Part shown: positions 1 through 6,552 of the stretch, piece by piece | Position numbering within the stretch: the stretch's first letter is position 1 | Layout of the letters: each line of letters begins with the position of its first letter | DNA from: Clostridiales bacterium | GTDB lineage: Bacteria; Bacillota; Clostridia; Oscillospirales; Oscillospiraceae | Length of the DNA stretch: 12,628 nt | Assembly (NCBI GenBank): GCA_009774055.1 | Contig: VSNB01000078.1 | Location: forward strand, 1 to 12,628 | Reading direction: 5' to 3' | Program-made: the position numbers and the translations under genes | Notes under the pieces: model-generated | The model's database searches: none | What the model was told of the DNA's origin: nothing | Seen by the model: only the letters and a program-made list of their open reading frames with translations

Positions 1-86
1 ATTTTTATGTTTTTTTCGCGGGGGGGCTGATGGGGGGAGCTGATAGCGGGCTGGGGGGCGGGCGTGCGTACTTGGGGCCCCGTGTC

Positions 87-110
87 CGCCAGAGTACATG
101 TACTCTGGCG
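87..110. promoter_or_regulatory. Perfect 24-bp palindrome, candidate operator or hairpin
   Basis: Two 12-nt arms (CGCCAGAGTACA and its exact reverse complement) abut with no spacer, so the site reads identically on both strands. It lies about 45 nt upstream of the putative -10 of the binding-protein gene and 75 nt upstream of its start codon. As DNA it is suited to a dimeric regulator. As RNA it could form a 10-bp stem with a CATG loop. It is not followed by a T-run, so a plus-strand terminator is unlikely. The cognate regulator is unknown. Confidence 0.55.
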
Positions 111-148
111 ATGGAATCTGTTTCCGGCTGCTGTGCTGAGGCGGCAAA

Positions 149-178
149 TGTAGTATAAATTACAAAATTTTAGGAGGA
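149..178 (+). promoter_or_regulatory. Possible -10 element and ribosome binding site of the binding-protein gene
   Basis: A TATAAA sequence at 154-159 resembles a -10 box, and no convincing -35 is found 16-18 nt upstream. AGGAGG at 172-177 is a strong Shine-Dalgarno sequence with an 8-nt gap to the ATG at 186. The ribosome binding site is secure. The promoter is a weak proposal that would need an activator or would imply an unusual -35. Confidence 0.35.
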
Positions 179-185
179 ATCAAGC

Positions 186-2030
186 ATGAAGAAGTCCCGT
201 CTTTTGGCGCTGTTCCTGGCCGCGTTGATGACGCTGTCCCTGCTGGCGGCCTGCGGCAAACAGGAGCCCCTGCCCATCACGCCCAGCGACACCCCCGCCG
301 GGGACGATGCCCAGACCCCCGATGACAGCCAGGAGCCTGCGGAGCCCACCGAGAAGGTCCTGCGCAGCTACATCAGCGACACCCCGGAAACCTTCAACCC
401 CCATCAGATGGCTACGGACTATTACCTGATGGATAAGCTCTGTGCCGTACTGTACGCCATGGTGTACGACGAGGAGCAGCAGGCCCGCGTCTATATCGAC
501 GAGCTGGCCGACGGCGACCCCTACTATCCCGATCCCAACGACGTCACCCTCATCCGGGTCAATGTGAAGACTGGCTACACCTTCACTGACGGTACCCCCA
601 TCACCGCCCACACCTTTGAGGAGAGCATGCGGCTGCTGAACGACCCCCTGCTGCTCAACCGCAACGTGTACGCCTCCAACCTGGTGGGCGGCGAGGAGTA
701 TCTGGCCGGCCAGGACAACTCCGACGAGGCCTGGGCCAAGGTGGGCTACAAGGCCATCGATGACACCACACTGGAGATTCACTTCCTGCCCGACTATGAG
801 CCCGCCGACTGGAATGAGTTCAAGCTTAACTTCTGCTTCGCCGCCAACGGCGTGATCCATCCCGAGATGTACAAGTCCTGCATCAGCGAGGACGGCACCC
901 AGTGCACCTACGGCACCAGCCTGGATACCTTCGTGTGTTCCGGCCCCTATGAGGTTACCGCCCTGATCCCCGGCCAGTCCTATGAGGTCAGCAAGCGCAC
1001 CGATGACGGCGCTCCTCTGAAGGATTTCTACACCCCCGACAGGCTGACCTATGTCTCCGCCACCGATACCAATACCCAGATCCAGCTGTTCGAGAATGGC
1101 GAGGTGGACAGCGTGGTAGCCAACCAGGCCGCCTATGACGAGTACGCCGACAACGCCCGCTACTGGTATCAGAAGGACAACATGGGCATCTACCTCAACG
1201 GCGAGACGCCCACCTGTGAGGCGCTGAAGGACGTCAACCTGCGCTACGCCCTGTACTGGGGCCTGGATCGTGAGAACGTGGTCAAGGCCGTGTTCCCCAT
1301 TTCCGATCCCTGCGCCTATCAGTTCATGGACTTCGCCACCATGCCCGACCCCGCCGATCCTCTGAACAAGGTGGTCAACTACCGCGAGACGCCCGAGGCC
1401 CAGGCCATCCGCATCGACGGCCACGAGGTGACCAAGCTGGGCTACGATCCCGATCTGGCCAAGGAGTACTTCGACAAGGCTTATGAGAACTATGGCGAGA
1501 AGATTGAGATCACCTGCATCTACGGCGACAGCGGCGACACACTGAAGCAGTGGGCCGAGGCGCTGCAGGACCACTACAACACCCTCTTCGGTACCGACAA
1601 GTTCGAGATCAAGCTCCAGGCTGTGCCCAACGCCCTGCTGTACACACAGATCTCCCGTGCCGAAATGGACTTTGACATGTGCTGCAGCTGCGGTTGGAAT
1701 ACGGACCCCACCCAGGCGTGGAACAACACCAACTGGGTCTACTCCGGCCCCTGGACCTACAACACCCAGTACTGCTCCATCGCCGACCCCGCCGCGCGGG
1801 AAGAGTGGGACGATCTGTTCTACAAGTGCGCTCTGTATGACTACAAGCGCGATCCTCAGAAGCGGCTGGAGTCCATGGCCCGCATGGAGGAGATCCTCCT
1901 CAACGACTGCTGCTTCATCCCCGCCTACTTCCGCGGCGCCCGCTACTTCTTCAGCGACCGGGTGGACCCCATCGCCCAGCAGGGCGAGCCTGAGCTGGGC
2001 TTCGCCATGTGGCAGACCCGGTTCAACTGA
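186..2030 (+). CDS. Peptide ABC transporter substrate-binding lipoprotein (SBP family 5)
   Basis: Extracytoplasmic solute-binding protein (614 aa) expected to capture oligo- or dipeptides and deliver them to the permease pair encoded just downstream. The N-terminus is a classic lipoprotein signal: KKSR, a hydrophobic stretch, then lipobox LAAC with the acylated Cys at residue 23. A Pro/Asp/Glu-rich low-complexity linker (about residues 27-55) follows and should tether the domain to the membrane. The mature part begins with the family-5 pattern LRSYISDTPETFNPHQ and contains the typical GYTFTDGTPITAHTFEESM segment. It is somewhat longer than the usual 500-560 aa. A cysteine cluster MCCSC near residues 498-502 is unusual for an exported protein. 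The start is set by AGGAGG at 172-177. Codon use is strongly C/G-ending, suggesting high expression. The peptide specificity (Dpp or Opp) cannot be read from sequence. Confidence 0.93.
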   Translation: MKKSRLLALFLAALMTLSLLAACGKQEPLPITPSDTPAGDDAQTPDDSQEPAEPTEKVLRSYISDTPETFNPHQMATDYYLMDKLCAVLYAMVYDEEQQARVYIDELADGDPYYPDPNDVTLIRVNVKTGYTFTDGTPITAHTFEESMRLLNDPLLLNRNVYASNLVGGEEYLAGQDNSDEAWAKVGYKAIDDTTLEIHFLPDYEPADWNEFKLNFCFAANGVIHPEMYKSCISEDGTQCTYGTSLDTFVCSGPYEVTALIPGQSYEVSKRTDDGAPLKDFYTPDRLTYVSATDTNTQIQLFENGEVDSVVANQAAYDEYADNARYWYQKDNMGIYLNGETPTCEALKDVNLRYALYWGLDRENVVKAVFPISDPCAYQFMDFATMPDPADPLNKVVNYRETPEAQAIRIDGHEVTKLGYDPDLAKEYFDKAYENYGEKIEITCIYGDSGDTLKQWAEALQDHYNTLFGTDKFEIKLQAVPNALLYTQISRAEMDFDMCCSCGWNTDPTQAWNNTNWVYSGPWTYNTQYCSIADPAAREEWDDLFYKCALYDYKRDPQKRLESMARMEEILLNDCCFIPAYFRGARYFFSDRVDPIAQQGEPELGFAMWQTRFN

Positions 2031-2121
2031 GCCGAACGTAATACCGTGCGCCGGAGGAATTCCGGCCAGTAAAAGATTTCACCCAGCACCCACCCATCGC
2101 TTTCCGCGTTAAAGGCGTTTC

Positions 2122-2160
2122 GGGGCAGGCAGGACGTCGTCCCGGCGTTCCGCCTGCCCC
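2122..2160 (+). other. Intercistronic hairpin between binding protein and permease genes
   Basis: GGGGCAGGC at 2122-2130 pairs perfectly with GCCTGCCCC at 2152-2160, and a small inner GGAC/GTCC stem sits in the 21-nt loop. No T-run follows, so it is not a standard terminator. A stable stem here could protect the upstream mRNA from 3' decay or cause partial termination, giving more binding protein than permease, as known for other ABC operons. That role is inference. Confidence 0.5.
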
Positions 2161-2228
2161 TGCGCTTTATCCGGAGGGCTGCCTGTGACCACACACGGGC
2201 GCGGTTTAATGAAGAGAGAGGTGAGCAT

Positions 2229-3185
2229 GTGGTAAAATACGTTATCCAAAGGCTGATCGCCGCATTTTTTACGTTCCTGGCGATTATTGTAGTGGTTTTC
2301 TTTGTTCTGCACCTGATGCCGGGCAACATCATTGACCACTCCAATAAGCTGGACCCCGCTATCCGCACGTTGATTGAGGACAAGTACCACTTGAACGAGC
2401 CCATGATCGTTCAGTTTGGCTACGCCATGCGGGATTACCTCCGCTTTGACCTGGGCTACTCCGTGAAGGTGAACCCCGGCCAGCCGGTGTTCAACATTAT
2501 CGCCAGCCGCCTGGCCGTCACGGTTCAGCTGAACTATTTTTCCGCCCTCGTCATATTGCCCATCGGGCTTCTGCTGGGCATAACCATGGCCATCAAGAAG
2601 GACAGCCTATACGATAATGTGGCGAGCAGTCTGGTAATCCTGACCATATCGGTGCCGTCCTTCGTCCTGGCGGCGCTGATGCAATATCTCCTGGGCTTCA
2701 AGCTGGGGTGGTTCCCCCTGCTTCTGGCGCCGGAGGAGCACTTGAACTGGACGAAATTCTATTCCATGATCATGCCCATCCTGGCCCTGAGCTTTGGCGG
2801 CATCGCCAGCATCGCCCGTACCCTGCGCGCGGAGCTGGCGGAGGTGCTGACCATGGACTTCATGCAGCTGGCCAAGGCCAAGGGCCTCAGCTATGGACAG
2901 ACCATCACGCGGCACGCCCTGCGAAACTCCTGCGTGCCCCTGGCCAGCACCTTCCTGTATCTGTTCCTGGGTGTTCTGGGCAGCTCCCTGGTCATTGAGC
3001 AGATCTTCGGCGTCCCCGGCATGAGCAAGATCATGCTGGCCGCCATCAACGGCAAGGACCACTGGCTGACCATGGGCTGTATCATTTTCTATACCCTCAT
3101 CGGTCTGCTGATGGCGATCCTGGCGGACCTGTCCTACGGTATTGTGGACCCGAGAATCCGGATGGGAGGCGGCAAGGATGCGTGA
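2229..3185 (+). CDS. Peptide ABC transporter permease, DppB/OppB family
   Basis: Inner-membrane channel subunit (318 aa) of the peptide importer, pairing with the permease encoded next. It starts with the family signature YVIQRLIAAFFTFLAII followed by HLMPGN. A first membrane helix lies at about residues 8-30, with further hydrophobic segments at about 100-120, 133-155, 175-195, 235-260 and 285-305. The cytoplasmic EAA-type loop that docks on the ATPase is at about residues 210-232 (DFMQLAKAKGLSYGQ). The C-terminus YGIVDPRIRMG is typical. The start is a GTG at 2229, preceded by the purine-rich AGAGAGGTGA. The ATG two bases upstream hits a stop after two codons. The gene follows the binding-protein gene after a 198-bp gap and overlaps the next permease gene by 8 nt, so the two are translationally coupled. 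Its base composition is less GC-rich at the 5' end than that of its neighbours. Confidence 0.95.
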   Translation: MVKYVIQRLIAAFFTFLAIIVVVFFVLHLMPGNIIDHSNKLDPAIRTLIEDKYHLNEPMIVQFGYAMRDYLRFDLGYSVKVNPGQPVFNIIASRLAVTVQLNYFSALVILPIGLLLGITMAIKKDSLYDNVASSLVILTISVPSFVLAALMQYLLGFKLGWFPLLLAPEEHLNWTKFYSMIMPILALSFGGIASIARTLRAELAEVLTMDFMQLAKAKGLSYGQTITRHALRNSCVPLASTFLYLFLGVLGSSLVIEQIFGVPGMSKIMLAAINGKDHWLTMGCIIFYTLIGLLMAILADLSYGIVDPRIRMGGGKDA

Positions 3186-4338
3186 GAAAAATATCATGAT
3201 GGAAAATGGGCAGCCCCTGAGCGAGGAGCTGCTGAAGATACCCGCGGAACAGTTCGAGATGATCGAGCGCGCGGAGGAGATCGTGGATGCGGATTTCCGC
3301 ACGGAGTCCGTTTCCTACGGCAAGGACGTCCTGCGCCGGTTCCTCCATGACAAGGTCACGGTGGTGGCGGCGGTCATCGTCTCCCTGATCGTCCTGATGG
3401 GGATTGCAGGCCCTTACATGAGCGGCCGGAGCTATCTGGCCCAGGACCGTACCCGGACCAACATGCCCCCCCGGATTCCCGTGATCGAGAAGCTGGGCAT
3501 TCTGGATGGGACCCAGGTGATGACCATCCGGAAGTCCAGCCTGGAGGAGTATCAGCCCTATATCAAAAAGAATTATGGTGAATTTGAAAGCCAGTCCGCC
3601 TTTGGCAAGGGCGTCATGTATAAGGTGAAGGTGGACATGTACAGCCTCAACGGCATCCCCGACCAGTACTACTGGTTCGGCTCCGACTCCCTGGGCCGCG
3701 ACATCTTCTCCCGCCTGTGGCAGGGCACCCGGGTGTCCCTGATCCTGGCCGTCGCGGTGGTGGTGGTGAACCTGACCGTGGGCCTCATCGTGGGCGCCAT
3801 CTGCGGCTACTACGGCGGATGGATCGACCTGATCATCCAGCGGCTTATGGATATTATCTGGAATATCCCGTCCCTGCCGCTGACCATCCTGCTGATTATG
3901 CTCTTCGGCTCCGGCATCCTGCCCCTGGTGCTGGCCTTCTGCCTGACGGGATGGATGGGCAACGCCAACTCTGTGCGGATGCAGTTCTACCGGTACAAGG
4001 GCCGGGAGTACGTGCTGGCCTCCCGGACCATGGGCGCCAGCGACCTGCGGCTGATGTTCCGTCACATCCTGCCCAACGCGGTGGGCACCCTGATCACCGG
4101 GTGCGCCCTGTCGGTGCCCAGCGTGGTGTTCCAGGAGGCGGGGCTGGCCTACTTGGGACTGGGCGTCCAGGCCCCCAATCCTTCCATCGGCATCCTGCTC
4201 TCCGACGGGCAGAAGGTGCTGCTGGACTACCCCAGCCAGCTGGTCTTCCCGGGCATCGTCATCGTGCTGCTGATGCTGGCCTTCAATCTGCTGGGCAACG
4301 GCCTGCGGGATGCCTTCAACCCCTCGCTCAGACAGTGA
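3178..4338 (+). CDS. Peptide ABC transporter permease, DppC/OppC family
   Basis: Second membrane subunit (386 aa from the chosen start). The cytoplasmic N-terminal tail (about 1-58) leads to membrane helix 1 (about 60-80). An enlarged external segment of about 80 residues follows, up to the family hallmark GSDSLGRDIFSRL (168-180). The transport core comes next, with the EAA loop at about 277-300 (EYVLASRTMGASDLR) and the C-terminal NLLGNGLRDAFNP signature. The extra-long loop after helix 1 is a known feature of some clostridial DppC proteins. ATG 3178 is preferred because GGGAGG lies at 3164-3169 with an 8-nt gap and it overlaps the upstream stop. A TTG at 3142 would add 12 residues and has no ribosome binding site. 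An ATG pair at 3196/3199 is possible but lacks a better site. Confidence 0.93.
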   Translation: MREKNIMMENGQPLSEELLKIPAEQFEMIERAEEIVDADFRTESVSYGKDVLRRFLHDKVTVVAAVIVSLIVLMGIAGPYMSGRSYLAQDRTRTNMPPRIPVIEKLGILDGTQVMTIRKSSLEEYQPYIKKNYGEFESQSAFGKGVMYKVKVDMYSLNGIPDQYYWFGSDSLGRDIFSRLWQGTRVSLILAVAVVVVNLTVGLIVGAICGYYGGWIDLIIQRLMDIIWNIPSLPLTILLIMLFGSGILPLVLAFCLTGWMGNANSVRMQFYRYKGREYVLASRTMGASDLRLMFRHILPNAVGTLITGCALSVPSVVFQEAGLAYLGLGVQAPNPSIGILLSDGQKVLLDYPSQLVFPGIVIVLLMLAFNLLGNGLRDAFNPSLRQ

Positions 4339-4372
4339 GCGCGAGATCGAAAGAAAGGATGTGACATTGCCT

Positions 4373-5437
4373 ATGAGCGGGGAGAAAGAAAAAATTCTGG
4401 AAGTGAAGGACCTGACGGTCACCTTCCACACCTACGCGGGAAACGTGCAGGCCGTCCGCGGCAGCAGTTTTGACCTCTACCGCGGAGAGGTGCTGGCCAT
4501 TGTGGGCGAGTCCGGCTCCGGAAAGTCGGTGACGGTCAAGACGCTGATGGGCCTTCTGGGCCCCACGGCCTCCATCGACCAGGGGACGGCCATGTACAAT
4601 GGGCAGGACCTGCTCCAGTGCAAGGAGAAGGACTGGGAAAAGCTTCGGGGCAGGGAGATCGCCATGATCTTCCAGGACCCCCTCAGCTCCTTGAATCCCA
4701 TTAAAAAGGTAGGAAAACAGATCTCGGAGATTTTTACGATTTTGCATAAGATGCCCAAGGCGGAGGCGAAAAAGCGGAGCATTGAGCTCATGGCCGCCGT
4801 CGGGATTCCCCAGCCGGAGCTGCGGTATAACCAGTACCCCTTCCACTTTTCCGGCGGCATGCGGCAGAGAATTGTGATTGCCATCGCCCTGGCCTCCAAC
4901 CCCAAGATCCTCATCTGCGACGAGCCCACCACGGCCCTGGACGTGACCATCCAGGCCCAGGTGCTGTCTTTGATCGGCGACCTGCAGAGCAAGTTCGGCG
5001 TCTCCACCATCTTCATCACCCACGACCTGGGGGTGGTGGCCCATGTGGCGGACCGGGTGGCGGTGATGTACGCGGGAAAGATCGTGGAGTACGGCACGGC
5101 AGAGGACATCTTCTACGATCCCCAACACCCCTATACCTGGAGCCTCATGGCCTCCATGCCGGATATGGACCTGGAGCCCGGCGACGAGCTCAGCGCCCTC
5201 CACGGCGCGCCCCCCAATATGCTGGCTCCCCCGGAGGGGGACGCCTTTGCGGAGCGAAACCCCTGGGCGCTGAAGATCGACCAGGAGAAGGAACCGCCCA
5301 TGTTCAAGGTGAGCGACACCCACTACGCGGCCACCTGGATGCTCCACCCCTCCGCGCCCAAGGTAGAGCGGCCCAAGGTCCTGGAGCGGCGGATCGCCAA
5401 CAGTCTGAAGCGAAAGGAGGAGAGGGAACGTGGCTGA
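4373..5437 (+). CDS. Peptide ABC transporter ATP-binding protein, DppD/OppD family
   Basis: Cytoplasmic ATPase (354 aa) powering peptide import as a heterodimer with the next gene product. Visible motifs: Walker A GESGSGKS (45-52), Q-loop FQDP (100-103), ABC signature FSGGMRQR (159-166), Walker B ILICDEP (179-185) with D-loop ALD (188-190), and H-loop His217. The oligopeptide C-terminal extension follows, with DIFYDPQHPYT. In many homologues that extension has cysteines for a 4Fe-4S cluster; here the corresponding stretch reads GDAFAERNPWAL and has none. The start is uncertain. AAAGGA at 4354-4359 is 7 nt from TTG 4367 and 13 nt from ATG 4373, and the two give proteins differing by two residues. 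An ATG at 4310 lies inside the permease gene without a ribosome binding site. Confidence 0.95.
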   Translation: MSGEKEKILEVKDLTVTFHTYAGNVQAVRGSSFDLYRGEVLAIVGESGSGKSVTVKTLMGLLGPTASIDQGTAMYNGQDLLQCKEKDWEKLRGREIAMIFQDPLSSLNPIKKVGKQISEIFTILHKMPKAEAKKRSIELMAAVGIPQPELRYNQYPFHFSGGMRQRIVIAIALASNPKILICDEPTTALDVTIQAQVLSLIGDLQSKFGVSTIFITHDLGVVAHVADRVAVMYAGKIVEYGTAEDIFYDPQHPYTWSLMASMPDMDLEPGDELSALHGAPPNMLAPPEGDAFAERNPWALKIDQEKEPPMFKVSDTHYAATWMLHPSAPKVERPKVLERRIANSLKRKEERERG

Positions 5438-6380
5438 TTGGGAAAAGCAGGACATTGTGCTGGACGTACAGCATCTGCAGCAGCATTTCAAAAACGGCAT
5501 TGGCAAAAACAAGGTCGTGGTCAAGGCCGTGGACGACGTCAGCTTCCAGATCCCCAAGGGCCAGACCTTCGGTCTGGTGGGAGAGTCCGGCTGCGGCAAG
5601 ACCACCACTGGGCGGACGATTATCCGGCTGTACAAGCCTACGGGGGGCGAGGTGTATTTCAAGGGCAAGCTGATTTCCGGTAAGCTCTCCCCGGAGGACA
5701 AGCGGATGGTCCATCAGGAGATTCAGATGATCTTCCAGGACCCGATCTCCTCCCTGAATCCCCGTATGACCATTAAGGAGATCATCGGCGAGGGCCTGCT
5801 CATCAATAAGCTGGTTTCCAGCGAGGACGAGCTCTACGCCCGGGCGCTGGAAATGATCAAGCTGGTGGGCCTCAACGAGGACCACCTCAGCCGCTATCCC
5901 CACGAGTTCTCCGGCGGCCAGCGTCAGCGCATCGGCATCGCCCGGACCCTGGCCTCCAAGCCCAGTCTGATCATTGCCGACGAGCCGGTGTCGGCCCTGG
6001 ATGTGTCTATCCAGGCCCAGGTGCTGAACCTGCTCAACGATCTGAAAAAGGAGCTCGGACTGACGATCCTCTTCATTGCCCACGATCTGTCGGTGGTCAA
6101 GTATTTCTCCGACTACGTAGGCGTGATGAACCAGGGAAAGCTGGTGGAGGAGGGGACGCCGGAGGAGATCTATTCCAATCCGGTCCACCCCTATACCAAG
6201 GCGCTGCTCTCCGCCATCCCGGTACCGGACCCCGGCTACGAGAAATGGCGGGGCTATGTGACCTACGACCCGTCGGTTCACGACTACAGCGTCCACAAGC
6301 CGTCCATGCACCATGTGGCCGGCGCTTCCGGGCGGCATCTGGTGTATCTGTCCGATCAGGAAATGGAAAGCGTTGGCTGA
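5430..6380 (+). CDS. Peptide ABC transporter ATP-binding protein, DppF/OppF family
   Basis: Second ATPase (316 aa) of the importer. Motifs: Walker A GESGCGKT (51-58), Q-loop FQDP (102-105), signature FSGGQRQR (160-167), Walker B LIIADEP (180-186), ALD D-loop (189-191) and H-loop His218. The PVHPYTKALLSAIPVPDP segment is the usual oligopeptide-ATPase C-terminal landmark, and no Fe-S cysteines follow it. Translation starts at GTG 5430, with AAAGGAGG at 5413-5420 (9-nt gap), and overlaps the DppD-like stop by 8 nt, indicating coupled synthesis of the two ATPases. DppF/OppF proteins are normally 310-330 aa, so it is complete. It is the last transporter gene; 172 bp separate it from the peptidase gene. 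Confidence 0.95.
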   Translation: MADWEKQDIVLDVQHLQQHFKNGIGKNKVVVKAVDDVSFQIPKGQTFGLVGESGCGKTTTGRTIIRLYKPTGGEVYFKGKLISGKLSPEDKRMVHQEIQMIFQDPISSLNPRMTIKEIIGEGLLINKLVSSEDELYARALEMIKLVGLNEDHLSRYPHEFSGGQRQRIGIARTLASKPSLIIADEPVSALDVSIQAQVLNLLNDLKKELGLTILFIAHDLSVVKYFSDYVGVMNQGKLVEEGTPEEIYSNPVHPYTKALLSAIPVPDPGYEKWRGYVTYDPSVHDYSVHKPSMHHVAGASGRHLVYLSDQEMESVG

Positions 6381-6502
6381 AATCTTTAAGAGCCCGTATG
6401 CACAGGCGGAGGATGGCGGCAGGGCGGCAGAAGGTCCGGCCACACGGCATTCCGCGCCTGGGGGGCTGGTTCTAAATCAATACGAGTTTATTTGACAGCG
6501 GG

Positions 6503-6532
6503 AGAGGGGACCCAGGCATCTGGGCCCCCTCT
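6503..6532 (+). terminator. Strong hairpin abutting the peptidase ribosome binding site (terminator or attenuator)
   Basis: GAGGGGACCCAG (6504-6515) pairs with CTGGGCCCCCTC (6520-6531) around a GCAT loop. There is a single A-C mismatch, and an extra A-T pair extends the base at 6503/6532. Only three T residues follow (6532-6534), and AAAGGAGG, the Shine-Dalgarno sequence of the next gene, begins at 6537. It may be a leaky terminator of the transporter operon or a structure that modulates initiation of the peptidase gene. The rest of 6381-6502 shows nothing clear. Confidence 0.5.
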
Positions 6533-6552
6533 TTGCAAAGGAGGATATTTTT

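Larger units (their letters stand above)
1..185. other. Upstream intergenic region of the peptide transporter operon
   Basis: No coding sequence is supported here. The stretch opens with T-runs (2-6 and 10-16) followed by G-tracts at 20-26, 32-37, 48-50, 53-58 and 60-62. A perfect palindrome lies at 87-110 and the AT-rich start region of the binding-protein gene at 149-178. The T-runs could be the tail of an upstream terminator cut off by the window edge, but no stem is visible to confirm that. Confidence 0.6.

Noticed and set aside
180..1574. 464-codon minus-strand open frame
   Set aside because: It is a mirror of the binding-protein gene, with a repetitive GLV-rich product. The plus strand carries a lipoprotein signal and family motifs.
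3142..3177. TTG start extending the second permease by 12 residues
   Set aside because: It has no ribosome binding site and a larger overlap. ATG 3178 has GGGAGG at the proper distance.
4310..4372. Upstream ATG for the DppD-like ATPase
   Set aside because: It lies inside the permease gene with no Shine-Dalgarno. Conserved sequence begins after 4373.
3097..4431. 444-codon minus-strand open frame
   Set aside because: It is antisense to the second permease gene. Its His/Gln/Gly-rich composition has no domain features.
6492..6497. Perfect TTGACA that could be a -35 box for the peptidase gene
   Set aside because: At 16-18 nt downstream there is only hairpin sequence (around GGCATC), with no -10-like element.
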